DNA of 37,051 nucleotides, taken from an uncultured Roseobacter sp. GTDB taxonomy: Bacteria; Pseudomonadota; Alphaproteobacteria; Rhodobacterales; Rhodobacteraceae. The translations under genes and the position numbers were made by a program. Positions within the stretch are counted from its first letter, which is position 1. Every line of letters starts with the position of its first letter. Below are positions 23,583 through 32,094 of the stretch, one piece after another. Location: contig CAJXIL010000021.1 of assembly GCA_913054455.1 (NCBI GenBank), positions 1 to 37,051 on the forward strand, given 5' to 3'. The notes beneath the pieces are model-generated. The model made no database searches. It was not told the origin of the DNA and saw nothing but the letters and a program-made list of their open reading frames with translations.

Positions 23583-25013
23583 TCAGAGCCCCTTGGCACG
23601 GTAGCTGGCAGCCACCTTGCTGATGGAGACCAGATAGGCCGCAGTGCGCAGATCGGTGACATCATCGCGATTGTGCCAGACCTCCCGCATCGACTGATAG
23701 GCAATTCGCATGGTGTCATCGAGACCCGAGCGCACCAGCTCCAGTTCATCTGCACCGCGCAGGTATTTTTCCTTGAAATCCTCATTCAAGGTCCAGGTTT
23801 TCCCCATGCTTTCCGACAGACCTTCCAGCTCATCCACCACCAGTTGGTGACGCGCCTCTTCCTGCCGACGCTGCATTCGACCAAAGCGGATGTGGCTCAG
23901 GTTCTTGACCCATTCAAAGTAAGAAACCGTCACACCACCGGCGTTGGCATACATATCAGGAATGATGACCGTGCCCTTCTCGCGCAGGATCTCATCCGCA
24001 CCAGCAGTTACCGGGCCATTCGCGGCCTCAATAATTAGTGGCGCCTTGACGCGGTCGGCATTGGTCAGGTTGATCACCCCCTCCAAAGCAGCTGGGATCA
24101 GAATATCGCATTCTTTTTCCAACAGCTCGGCACCGTCCTCCAGCAGGGTTGCATCTGGGTAACCGGAAATACCCCCATGCTTGACGATCCAATTGTGAAC
24201 CGCATCGACATCCAGACCTTCTTCCCGGAACAGGGCCCCATCGCGTTCAATGATACCGGTGATCAGCGAGCCATCTTCTTGGCTGAGGAATTTGGCCGCA
24301 TGGTAGCCCACATTGCCAAGCCCTTGCACGATGACGCGTTTGCCCTTCAGCTTGCCATCCAGACCAGCCTTGGCCACGTCTTCGGGATGGCGGAAGAACT
24401 CACGCAGGGCATATTGCACACCGCGCCCGGTCGCCTCGACCCGCCCGGCGATACCACCGGCATTCAACGGCTTACCCGTCACACAGGCCTTGGCATTGAT
24501 ATCGGTGGTATTCATGCGCTGGTATTGGTCCGCGATCCAGGCCATTTCGCGCTCGCCTGTGCCCATATCGGGGGCTGGCACGTTCTGGCTGGGATTGATG
24601 AGGTCGCGTTTGGCCAACTCATAAGCAAACCGGCGCGTGATCAGCTCCAGCTCATGTTCCTCATATTTGCGTGGGTCAATGCACAGTCCACCCTTTGAGC
24701 CCCCAAAAGGCGCCTCCACAAGGGCACATTTGTAGGTCATCAGCGCGGCAAGCGCCTCGACCTCGTCCTGGTGCACATTGATGGCGTAGCGGATACCACC
24801 CTTGACCGGCTCCATATGTTCGGAATGCACCGAACGATAGCCCGTGAAAGTCACCATCTCCCCGCGCAGGCGCACGCCAAACCGCACTGTATATGTGGCA
24901 TTGCAAACGCGGATTTTCTCTTCCAACCCCGGCGGCAGGTCCATCAGGGCAACAGCCCTATTGAACATCAGATCAACGCTCTCGCGGAAGCTTGGTTCTT
25001 GCGGGCTGCTCAT
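23583..25013 (-). CDS. gdhA: Glutamate dehydrogenase
   Basis: This cytoplasmic enzyme interconverts glutamate and 2-oxoglutarate plus ammonium. The 476-residue protein has the substrate region EPVKGGIRYAINVHQDEVEALAALMTYKCALVEAPFGGSKGG, with Lys71, Lys95 and the catalytic Lys107, then NVPAPDMGTGEREMAWIADQY. The nucleotide fold is GKRVIVQGLGNVGYHAAKFL (GxGNVG), and the C-terminal ANAGGVTVSYFEWVKNL block is present. The length and sequence fit the larger NAD-type Glu/Leu/Phe/Val class; cofactor preference is not decided by eye. GGAGAACC precedes the ATG. It lies upstream of, and codirectional with, the sox operon, with its own terminator between. Confidence 0.95.
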   Translation of the reverse strand: MSSPQEPSFRESVDLMFNRAVALMDLPPGLEEKIRVCNATYTVRFGVRLRGEMVTFTGYRSVHSEHMEPVKGGIRYAINVHQDEVEALAALMTYKCALVEAPFGGSKGGLCIDPRKYEEHELELITRRFAYELAKRDLINPSQNVPAPDMGTGEREMAWIADQYQRMNTTDINAKACVTGKPLNAGGIAGRVEATGRGVQYALREFFRHPEDVAKAGLDGKLKGKRVIVQGLGNVGYHAAKFLSQEDGSLITGIIERDGALFREEGLDVDAVHNWIVKHGGISGYPDATLLEDGAELLEKECDILIPAALEGVINLTNADRVKAPLIIEAANGPVTAGADEILREKGTVIIPDMYANAGGVTVSYFEWVKNLSHIRFGRMQRRQEEARHQLVVDELEGLSESMGKTWTLNEDFKEKYLRGADELELVRSGLDDTMRIAYQSMREVWHNRDDVTDLRTAAYLVSISKVAASYRAKGL

Positions 25014-25356
25014 TGGCGGTTCTCCGTACTCTTACAACGACTGATTCCTATCGTTACGGCAACTCTATGCACGGAAGTTTAAAAAGTGCGACCTTTTTGA
25101 CCATTCCTTTTCACAGATTTTTCAAAACGTGCGCCCTGATCGATTCGACAAGACAAAATCTACGCCTGGGACGCTTTGCTGAGAATTCGTAAACGATCCC
25201 CGCTTCAGGAGAGGATTGGTCACTAGGTTAAGAAAATTGAAACTAAATGGACTTGGAGCTGCCCCATTTCCGCCATCTTCCCAAACCAAATATGAATGAG
25301 ATGAAAACCCGTTCCACTCCTATGCCCTATTATTGAGGCCGAAGAGGCTGTTGTTC
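25014..25356. other. Divergent promoter region between gdhA and the tad genes
   Basis: These 343 bp hold no gene. They contain an AT-rich inverted repeat, AAAAAG (25081-25086) with CTTTTT (25093-25098), and two GANTC sites (about 25045 and 25141). Promoters for gdhA and tadG must lie here, but I cannot place -35/-10 boxes with confidence. Confidence 0.5.
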
Positions 25357-26991
25357 ATGACCCTGCGACCAAAGACTGCTACGGCTCTCCCTCTGTACGT
25401 CCTGTGCCGAGGCGCACAACGTCTGCGCGCGTTTCGACGCGACGACAACGGCACCATGACCTATCCGACAATTGCCTTTCTGTTGATGATGCTCGGCATC
25501 GGCGGTCTTGGCGTGGACTTCATGCGGATGGAGAGGGACAGGACCCATTTGCAGGCAACGCTGGATCGCGCGGTTCTGGCCGCTGCCGATCTCGACCAGA
25601 CGCTGGATGGCAAATTGGTAGTGCAAGACTACCTGAATAAGGCCGGTTTGGGAGAATATTATTCTGCAGAAAATGTCGTAGTCGATGACGAAACCCTTGG
25701 CCGCAAAAGCGTGTCAGCTTCCGTTGAAGCTACTTTTGAAGCGCATCTGTTAAAATTTTCCAATGGCAGCGATATGCCTATCTATGCAGCTTCCACAGCC
25801 GAAGAAAGCATCGATAATCTGGAGATCTCGCTGGTTCTGGATGTCTCCGGCTCAATGCGGGGCACCCGTCTGAGCAACCTGAAAGTGGCCGCCAAGGATT
25901 TCATCGAGACAATGGTGGCAAACACTGAAGATGGCAAAATGTCGGTCTCGATCGTGCCCTATGCCACCCAGGTCTCGGTCTCGGATAATCTTATGGCGCA
26001 GTTCACCACCACCGGTGTGAACGCCTTTGCCAATTGCATTAACTTTGCAAGTTCCGACTTTAACACAACCGCGATGCCACTTTCGGCCACCTATGAACGC
26101 ACCATGCATTTTGATCCGTGGTACAGATCTAGACAGACACCTCTGGGGAACCAACATATCAACAATGAGGTCTGCGACACCTTGAACTCGCGGGAAGCCC
26201 TGGTGATGGAGAAGGATGAAACCACGCTCAAGAATTTCATCGAAAACCTGTCGGCCTGGGGCAATACATCCATCGATATCGGGATGAAATGGGGCACGGC
26301 GCTGCTGGATCCCTCGACGCAGCCCGCCATCGCGGCCCTGTCCACCGGGCCAGATGTTCCCAGTGTTTTTTCCAACCGTCCCTTTGCCCATAACGACCCT
26401 GACGCGGATACGCTGAAGATTGTTGTGCTGATGACTGATGGGCAGAATACCAGCCAATATTTTATCGAGCCGCCGTATCGCTCTGGGGCTTCAGACGTCT
26501 TCTATGACACCCGCAGAACGGACTACAGAGGCCTGTCCCTTTATGACGAGGATCGTTCTAGCAGAAGGTACTATCAACGCTACACCGGCGACTGGGAATC
26601 CCAGCCCAGGGGAGAAACCTCCTCCAACAACTATGCCGTGCGGTTAAGCTACCCAGACCTCTTTGCCTATACGTCTTTGCAGTATGTGCGCGATAGGATC
26701 TATGACAATGCATACTATTACAGTTGGGAAGGTAACGACTTTTACGGGCGTGCCTTGTCCAGCCACGGCAATTGGACAAAGAACAATCGCACAAAAGCGA
26801 TCTGCGACACCGCCAAAGCCCAGGGGATCGTTGTTTACACCATTGGTTTTGAAGCCCCCTATGATGGCCGGGCCGTCCTGCGGGACTGTGCCAGCACCGA
26901 CGCGCATTTCTATGATGTCGAAGGGTTGGAAATCAAAGAAGCCTTCAAATCCATTGCAACATCGATCCGCCAACTGAGGTTGACCCAATGA
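25357..26991 (+). CDS. TadG-like protein with von Willebrand A domain
   Basis: This is a predicted envelope protein of the Tad/Flp pilus type. In 544 residues it has a short cytoplasmic start and one membrane segment (about 35-55, TMTYPTIAFLLMMLGIGGLGVD) in the pseudopilin-like TadE/TadG N-terminal form RRDDNGTMTYPTIAF. A von Willebrand A domain follows, with MIDAS motif DVSGSMRG at about 162-169. The rest contains VLMTDGQNTSQYF and a terminal IVVYTIGFEAPYDGRAVLRDCAS ... AFKSIATSIRQLRL. It also has tyrosine-rich stretches near the middle. The ATG at 25357 was preferred over a TTG 24 bp earlier because GAAGAGG lies upstream. It overlaps the next gene by 4 bp. Confidence 0.85.
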   Translation: MTLRPKTATALPLYVLCRGAQRLRAFRRDDNGTMTYPTIAFLLMMLGIGGLGVDFMRMERDRTHLQATLDRAVLAAADLDQTLDGKLVVQDYLNKAGLGEYYSAENVVVDDETLGRKSVSASVEATFEAHLLKFSNGSDMPIYAASTAEESIDNLEISLVLDVSGSMRGTRLSNLKVAAKDFIETMVANTEDGKMSVSIVPYATQVSVSDNLMAQFTTTGVNAFANCINFASSDFNTTAMPLSATYERTMHFDPWYRSRQTPLGNQHINNEVCDTLNSREALVMEKDETTLKNFIENLSAWGNTSIDIGMKWGTALLDPSTQPAIAALSTGPDVPSVFSNRPFAHNDPDADTLKIVVLMTDGQNTSQYFIEPPYRSGASDVFYDTRRTDYRGLSLYDEDRSSRRYYQRYTGDWESQPRGETSSNNYAVRLSYPDLFAYTSLQYVRDRIYDNAYYYSWEGNDFYGRALSSHGNWTKNNRTKAICDTAKAQGIVVYTIGFEAPYDGRAVLRDCASTDAHFYDVEGLEIKEAFKSIATSIRQLRLTQ

Positions 26992-27554
26992 TCTGCGCGG
27001 CCACACGCGCCCTGTTGCGCCGGTTTAGGCGGGAAGATGACGCTGTCGTCACCGTTGAATTTGTGCTTCTCATTCCGCTGTATTTTCTTTTGCTCATCTC
27101 GACCGTGGAGCTTGGACTGGTCAACCTGCGTCACTCCCAGCTGGAACGTGCGCTGGATATCGCAGTGCGCGAGGTCCGCCTGAATACCGGCGCAGTAAAA
27201 GACCATGACACGATGCGCGACACCATCTGCAGCCTTTCGGGGTTGATCGACAACTGTGAAAGCTCCTTACAGCTGGAAATGATCCAGCTGGACCCCTTTG
27301 ACTGGGTTGCGCCCGACCCGGAACCTGACTGCATCAGCGACCCCGAAGAGATCAATTCCCCGCGTGAGTTCAACAAGGACGGCGCCTCCAACGATCTAAT
27401 GTTGATCCGTGCCTGCATGCGGTTCAAGCCAATATTTTCCAGTTGGGGTCTGGGTGAAGACCTGGCCGACATTGACCGCAATGACCCCGAATCCCCCGGA
27501 CCCGGACTGATCAGCCTGGTGGCCACATCGGCCTTTGTTCAGGAACCGAGGTAA
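26988..27554 (+). CDS. TadE-like pseudopilin protein 1
   Basis: The 188-residue product is membrane-anchored, with one segment at about residues 23-45 (VEFVLLIPLYFLLLISTVELGLV) preceded by RRFRREDDAVV. This is the TadE/TadF form: a basic run, a conserved Glu within a VEF motif, then a hydrophobic helix. The remaining 140 residues are periplasmic and contain cysteine-bearing stretches such as TICSLSGLIDNCESSL. It overlaps the TadG-like gene by 4 bp (ATGA) and the next gene starts 3 bp after its stop, so the three are one operon. Confidence 0.85.
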   Translation: MICAATRALLRRFRREDDAVVTVEFVLLIPLYFLLLISTVELGLVNLRHSQLERALDIAVREVRLNTGAVKDHDTMRDTICSLSGLIDNCESSLQLEMIQLDPFDWVAPDPEPDCISDPEEINSPREFNKDGASNDLMLIRACMRFKPIFSSWGLGEDLADIDRNDPESPGPGLISLVATSAFVQEPR

Positions 27555-27557
27555 GCC

Positions 27558-28175
27558 ATGTTGAACATATTTCACCAACACCTGCGCAGATTTCGCCAGA
27601 ACTCCGATGGAGCTCTGACCGTCGAATTTGTGATCCTGGCACCGCTGCTCTTATGGACATTTGCCGCGATCTACACTTTTTTTGACGCCTTTCGTCAGGA
27701 TACTATCAATCTCAAGGCTGCCTATACCATTTCGGATTTGGTCTCACGCGAAACCACCGAGCTGAACGAAACCTATATCGACAGCATGTATGCAATGAGC
27801 CAATTGTTGATCCGGTCAGACTCCAACACCTCCATCCGTATTTCGGTGGTACGTTGGGACGAAGACGATGATCGCTATTACCTTGATTGGTCCAAAGAGC
27901 GCGGCGATGCCCTTGTGGAATGGACAAATGCGACTATCAGCGAGATCGAAGACCGTTTGCCTGTAATGCCCGATCAGGAACGGGTGATCCTAGTGGAAAC
28001 CCGCAATGATCTGGAGCCGGCTTTCAAAGTTGGCCTGCCATCAATGGACCTGGACAATTTTGTCTTTTCACGTCCGCGATTTGCCCCCTTGGTCCATTTC
28101 GAAGGCGTCGACATTGTTTCTGGCTCTCACGAAGACAGTTTAGAAGGCCAAGATACAGAAAAAGATGCTGATTGA
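27558..28175 (+). CDS. TadE-like pseudopilin protein 2
   Basis: The 205-residue product begins MLNIFHQHLRRFRQNSDGAL and has the TadE signature TVEFVILAPLLLWTFAAIYTFF with the membrane helix at about residues 20-43. The exported part contains an acidic, aspartate-rich tail ending EDSLEGQDTEKDAD. With the first TadE-like gene and TadG it forms the three minor-pilin genes usually found at the end of a tad locus. No cpaB, cpaC, tadA or tadB gene is in this window. It ends 20 bp before the convergent 28196 gene. Confidence 0.85.
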   Translation: MLNIFHQHLRRFRQNSDGALTVEFVILAPLLLWTFAAIYTFFDAFRQDTINLKAAYTISDLVSRETTELNETYIDSMYAMSQLLIRSDSNTSIRISVVRWDEDDDRYYLDWSKERGDALVEWTNATISEIEDRLPVMPDQERVILVETRNDLEPAFKVGLPSMDLDNFVFSRPRFAPLVHFEGVDIVSGSHEDSLEGQDTEKDAD

Positions 28176-28195
28176 GGTGACCTTTACCGCCTCAT

Positions 28196-28669
28196 TCAGA
28201 AGCTACGCTTTGCGATCATCGCCGCCAAAATCTCTGACATCGTTTTGCTTTGTGATCCTGGTGTAACGCCGCCAATACCGATGCGTCGCCCAGCGCGCCA
28301 CCAAAGACCAGGCATCCAGATCCGCGCGCCCGGTGTCGCCGTGCGGATCAAAAACCCGTTAGAGGGCTTAAACGCAAAAAAGCCGCGATCAATCGCCTCG
28401 ATGTCTGAAACCTGCGCGATGACAGTGCCATCTGTGCAGCGCAGCAGCTCTTCTGTCAGTTCAATCTTATTGCTGGTGGCTTGCCACATACGCACAGAGA
28501 GAAACAGGGCTCCGATCCCGATGATCAGCAGAAACACCAGCCAAGCAAAGGAAGGTGGATTAGACATCGCCACATAGAGCAGGGTCACACCAATTATGGC
28601 CAACATGGTGACACCCATGACACGCCGCAGCCCCGAGGCCTCTACTGTTACCAAGACTTCGTCTGCCAT
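28196..28669 (-). CDS. Inner-membrane protein of unknown function (two membrane segments)
   Basis: The 157-residue product begins MADEVLVTVEASGLRRVM, with two membrane helices (VMGVTMLAIIGVTLLYVAM and FAWLVFLLIIGIGALFLSV). The cytoplasmic domain includes LTEELLRCTDGTVIAQVSDIEAIDRGFFAFKPSNGF and GLWWRAGRRIGIGGVTPGSQSKTMSEILAAM. The last part has the shape of a bacterial PH-like domain. The ATG at 28669 has GGAGAG six bases upstream; an ATG six codons earlier is possible. It is convergent with the TadE-like gene and divergent from the RdhA-like gene. Confidence 0.75.
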   Translation of the reverse strand: MADEVLVTVEASGLRRVMGVTMLAIIGVTLLYVAMSNPPSFAWLVFLLIIGIGALFLSVRMWQATSNKIELTEELLRCTDGTVIAQVSDIEAIDRGFFAFKPSNGFLIRTATPGARIWMPGLWWRAGRRIGIGGVTPGSQSKTMSEILAAMIAKRSF

Positions 28670-28835
28670 CTGTCGCTCTCCTGCCATCCCCTAGCCCCTG
28701 TGCGAAGCCTGTGTTGCACCGGGACATAGCCTGATTTTGGGGCAGCGAACAGCCCTAGCTGTCACACCCGCCTCGCAGGCGGACTCTTAAAGCTGCCCCC
28801 TTGCCCACCCCCCATTGGGCCAGTACCGTCGCAAA

Positions 28836-30023
28836 ATGAGTTGGCCCCAAAATACTCCGCCCCGCAAGGATATCGATGCCGCAGCTGGGATCGATATCAG
28901 CGACGATTTTGAACGCTTTTCTCAGCGCAACGATATTTTCACCCGCGCCTTCTGGGATCCAAAGGTCAAATCCAAACACACAGATAAATTCTTTGCCTCC
29001 TACCGAATGGAGGCGGCGCCTCGCCGTGGGGATGGCTTCAGCCAACGCGACTTTGCCCTGCGCAACGCCGCTTGGCTAATTTCAGATGTGATTTCCAATC
29101 GACGTGGCGCAGACGGCATCCGAGAGGGTTTCCAGGCCACCATACAAAGCGACACCCCCGTGGCATCAGACCCGGTCGAAATCGACGACCCCACCAGAAT
29201 GAGCGCAGAAATCAAGCGGATTTCAACGTTCTTTGGCGCCGACCTTTGCGGCATTACCGACCTAGATGAACGCTGGCTCTACAGCTCGCGCGTGGATACC
29301 CGCGATTTCTCAGAAGCACCGCATGACCTGCCCGAGGGGCTCAACAATGTCATTGTTCTGGGGCATGAGATGGAGGCTGATCTAGTCGCCACCTACCCCT
29401 CTGCTCTGGCGGGCGCGGCTACGGGGCGCGAATATAGCCACGAGGCTGCGGTGGTGATGCAGCTCGCTGCCTATATTCGCAATCTCGGCTACGAGGCCGT
29501 TCCGTCAATGAATGACACCGCACTGGTAATCCCCTATGCGGTAAAGGCGGGTCTGGGTGAATATGCCCGTAACCAGATGGTGATCACCCCCGAATTTGGC
29601 CCCCGCCTGCGGTTCTCGAAAATCTTCACCAACCTGCCGCTGACCCATGATGCGCCCAAACCCCAAGGAGTGCGCGCCTTTTGTGACATTTGCACCAAAT
29701 GCGCCGATGCCTGCCCGGTCAAGGCCCTTCCCTTTGGCCCGCCCCAAGAGGGCGGTAGCAATATCTCAGCCATCAAGGGCGTGCGAAAATGGACATCGGA
29801 CGCGGAAAAGTGCTTTTCCTTCTGGGCCAAAATGGCCTCTGACTGCGCTATCTGCATGCGCGTTTGCCCCTTTAATCGCGACTATTCCAAACCTCAACAC
29901 CGGCTCTGGCTGCGACTGGCGCTGTCTCGTTTTCGCAAGCTGGCTCTGCGCCTAAGCAGAGGCCACGGCGCCCGCGTCAAACCCGGCGCCTGGTGGCAAC
30001 AAGACAATCAAGGCCCGTCCTAA
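28836..30023 (+). CDS. Reductive-dehalogenase-like iron-sulfur protein (RdhA family), cytoplasmic
   Basis: Reductive dehalogenases are cobalamin and iron-sulfur enzymes that remove halogen from organohalides. The 395-residue product carries the family block GLGEYARNQMVITPEFGPRLR, then KIFTNLPL (about 239-268), closely like RdhA GLGE..R...LITPEFGPR.R..KVFTDLPL. Two [4Fe-4S] motifs follow: CDICTKCADACP (Cys283, 286, 289, 293) and Cys326 with CAICMRVCP (Cys337, 340, 344). There is no Tat signal, no RdhB anchor gene and no fused reductase domain, unlike respiratory or aerobic self-sufficient types. The start at 28836 is uncertain (no ribosome site; a TTG 21 bp earlier is also open), and the first codons run through a copy of the intergenic repeat. 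An epoxyqueuosine reductase (QueG) reading fits less well. Catalysis is not proven. Confidence 0.78.
   Translation: MSWPQNTPPRKDIDAAAGIDISDDFERFSQRNDIFTRAFWDPKVKSKHTDKFFASYRMEAAPRRGDGFSQRDFALRNAAWLISDVISNRRGADGIREGFQATIQSDTPVASDPVEIDDPTRMSAEIKRISTFFGADLCGITDLDERWLYSSRVDTRDFSEAPHDLPEGLNNVIVLGHEMEADLVATYPSALAGAATGREYSHEAAVVMQLAAYIRNLGYEAVPSMNDTALVIPYAVKAGLGEYARNQMVITPEFGPRLRFSKIFTNLPLTHDAPKPQGVRAFCDICTKCADACPVKALPFGPPQEGGSNISAIKGVRKWTSDAEKCFSFWAKMASDCAICMRVCPFNRDYSKPQHRLWLRLALSRFRKLALRLSRGHGARVKPGAWWQQDNQGPS
28842..28865 (-). repeat. Possible truncated copy of the intergenic repeat
   Basis: On the minus strand this reads GGGGCGGAGTATTTTGGGGCC, the CCGGAATATTTTTGG core of copies A and B with substitutions. 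It overlaps the first codons of the RdhA-like gene. Confidence 0.45.
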
Positions 30024-30146
30024 GGGCCCTGCTTTACCGGCCGCCACTGTGCAACTGCGCACAAAAGCGGTGATCTCTTGGGTGTTTTGCCGAACTGGAT
30101 TGGCCTCTAGCTGTAGTGCATCGCCACCGCTCACAGGAACAGCCCC

Positions 30147-31073
30147 ATGTCACTCAGCCCCTCTACGCCTCGATCGATCCTCGAAACACGCCAGGCCCGC
30201 CCCACGTTAGAGGGGGCAGGCGTCAAATTGCACCGCGCCTTTGGGTTTCAGGACCCCAGCGAACTGGACCCCTTCCTGCTGTTCGACGATTTTCGCAATG
30301 AAATCCCTGCCGATTACCTCCAGGGCTTTCCCTGGCACCCCCACCGCGGAATTGAGACCATCACCTATGTGCTTTCCGGCGAGGTTGAGCATAGCGATTC
30401 CCTTGGCAACACGGGCAACCTTGGTGCGGGGGATGTACAATGGATGACGGCAGGCTCTGGAATCCTGCATCAAGAGATGCCACGCGGAAATGCGGCTGGT
30501 CAGATGCACGGCTTCCAGCTCTGGGGCAATCTTCCAGCGGATCAAAAGATGTGCGCACCGCGATATCAGGATGTTGCCGCCCGTGAAATCCCCGAGATCA
30601 CCGATGATGATGGCACCCATGTCCGGGTCATCACCGGCGAGTTTTGGGGCAAACGCGGCCCCGTGGATGGTATTGCCGCGGACCCACAGTATCTCGACAT
30701 CTCTGTCCCTGCCGGAGTGACCAAGCGCTTCAAGATCGACACATACAGACGCGCCTTTGCCTATATCTTTGAGGGCGCGGGTGCCTTTGTCGATGCTTCC
30801 GCACCTCAGGGAGTCTTGTTGGAAAAGGAAGTGGCAGGCCAAGAGGTCAATATCCGCGATCTCTCTGGCAATCGCACTTTGGTGCGCTTTGGCACTGGGG
30901 ATGAGATAACCGTTCAGGCTGGTCCCGAAGGTCTGCGGTTCCTGCTAGTGTCTGGCGCGCCGATCCAGGAACCCGTTGCTTGGCACGGACCCATCGTCAT
31001 GAACACAAAAGCAGAGCTGCAACAGGCCTTCAAAGACCTGCGCAATGGCACCTTCATCGCACCTGCGCATTAG
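30147..31073 (+). CDS. Pirin family protein
   Basis: Pirins are cytoplasmic bicupin metalloproteins; some act as quercetin 2,3-dioxygenases and others as regulators. The 308-residue product has all four metal ligands of the N-terminal cupin: His64 and His66 (FPWHPHRGIETITYVLSG), His108 and Glu110 (TAGSGILHQEMP). The spacing is like human pirin. The C-terminal cupin begins around residue 190 (YLDISVPAGVTKRF). AGGAAC lies about 8 nt before the ATG. It follows the RdhA-like gene after 123 bp on the same strand. The substrate is unknown. Confidence 0.93.
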   Translation: MSLSPSTPRSILETRQARPTLEGAGVKLHRAFGFQDPSELDPFLLFDDFRNEIPADYLQGFPWHPHRGIETITYVLSGEVEHSDSLGNTGNLGAGDVQWMTAGSGILHQEMPRGNAAGQMHGFQLWGNLPADQKMCAPRYQDVAAREIPEITDDDGTHVRVITGEFWGKRGPVDGIAADPQYLDISVPAGVTKRFKIDTYRRAFAYIFEGAGAFVDASAPQGVLLEKEVAGQEVNIRDLSGNRTLVRFGTGDEITVQAGPEGLRFLLVSGAPIQEPVAWHGPIVMNTKAELQQAFKDLRNGTFIAPAH

Positions 31074-31099
31074 CGCCCATCGCGGCTCAAGGAGGCCTC

Positions 31100-31121
31100 T
31101 GCCCCCCAGGAGAGGGGGGCA
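31100..31121. other. G-rich hairpin after the pirin gene
   Basis: TGCCCCCC (31100-31107) and GGGGGGCA (31114-31121) pair perfectly around a six-base loop, 26 bp after the pirin stop. No T run follows, so it is not a classical terminator, but it probably stabilises the 3' end. It occupies the start of the 257-bp gene-free region 31074-31330, in which I see nothing else. Confidence 0.5.
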
Positions 31122-31330
31122 CCCGCCTGCCTTAGAACACTGAAGGCCAGCTTTGAGGGTGTGGCTTCTACGGGCCGCTGCAACACAGGGGCAGACCTGC
31201 CCTTCGCAACCATCTCAACGCCTTTTTGTCCCCTGGCAGCCCATACCCAAATTGGCAGTGACCGTCGCATTGCCAGTTTCTGAGAAGACTCGCGCGGGAG
31301 CGCCCCTTTTGGTCACGCTAAAGCGGCGGC

Positions 31331-31918
31331 TCAGGTGGTCACAGATTTGCGCACCATATCCCAATAGACGCTTTCCACCTCATCCAGCGACAAACGCCCG
31401 CCGCTACGATACCAGGTCATCACCCCATTCAACATCGCAATCACAGCCAGCGTGGCGATCTTGGTGTCCGGCAGGGTGAACTGCCCGGCCTCTACACCCT
31501 GTTTCAGCACCGTTTCCAGCGCGTCCTCATAGGCCCGCCGCAAAGCCTCAATGGTGGCAAAATTCTCATCGCTCAGGTTACGTAGTTCCATATAGGCGAT
31601 AAAAACCTCGTCAGATCGCTGCATGTGAAAGCGAATGTGAAACCGCACAAAACTTTCCAGCAAAGCCAAGGCATTCTCGGGCTTATCCAAAGCCTGCCAG
31701 GCCGCCAGAACCTCTCGCATGTGCCCCTCCATCAGGGACAGCAGCAGACTTTGCTTATCAGGGGTGTAGTTATACAAAGCCCCTGCCTGAACCCCAACTT
31801 CCTTGGCTATCTGGCGCATTGAAACCGCCGCATAACCTTGTTGCGCGAACAGTTTCAAGGCCGCACTGCGAATGCGCGGGCCAGTGATATCAGAATGTGA
31901 ACCTTGCGTACGTGCCAT
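31331..31918 (-). CDS. TetR family transcriptional regulator
   Basis: The 195-residue product has the N-terminal TetR helix-turn-helix, RIRSAALKLFAQQGYAAVSMRQIAKEVGVQAGALYNYTPDKQSLLLSL (about residues 14-61), and a C-terminal ligand domain ending RLSLDEVESVYWDMVRKSV. The start at 31918 gives the MARTQG N-terminus; an ATG at 31939 lies within the palindrome 31932-31947 and is less likely. The operator lies 13 bp upstream of the start, pointing to autorepression. It is divergent from the small lipoprotein gene and convergent with pirin. Its ligand is unknown. Confidence 0.9.
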   Translation of the reverse strand: MARTQGSHSDITGPRIRSAALKLFAQQGYAAVSMRQIAKEVGVQAGALYNYTPDKQSLLLSLMEGHMREVLAAWQALDKPENALALLESFVRFHIRFHMQRSDEVFIAYMELRNLSDENFATIEALRRAYEDALETVLKQGVEAGQFTLPDTKIATLAVIAMLNGVMTWYRSGGRLSLDEVESVYWDMVRKSVTT

Positions 31919-31931
31919 AGGGTCAGGATAA

Positions 31932-31947
31932 CTGAACATTCGTTCAG
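31932..31947. promoter_or_regulatory. Palindromic operator of the TetR regulator
   Basis: CTGAACATTCGTTCAG is a 16-bp palindrome with perfect six-base arms, immediately upstream of the tetR-like gene. TetR-family operators often contain GAAC/GTTC arms. It lies between the two possible starts and would block the gene's own promoter. Confidence 0.65.
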
Positions 31948-32094
31948 AAAAAAGACCTTACGAAAAGATACATTCCCCCAAAGTCCCTGAGGGCCGCAAA
32001 AAGAGGCAGATCGAAATTCTGGCCCCAAAGGGCTGCGCTGCCTTGTACCCTGCGCAGTGATTGTGCATCAAGGGGGAGGCCAAAGGAAAAACAC

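Noticed and set aside
28836-30023. Epoxyqueuosine reductase QueG
   Set aside because: The shared iron-sulfur fold is there, but the segment ITPEFGPRLRFSKIFTNLPL matches reductive dehalogenases and not the QueG pattern.
31081-31130. Intrinsic terminator after pirin
   Set aside because: The 8-bp stem is perfect, but no T run follows on either strand, so it is listed only as a hairpin.
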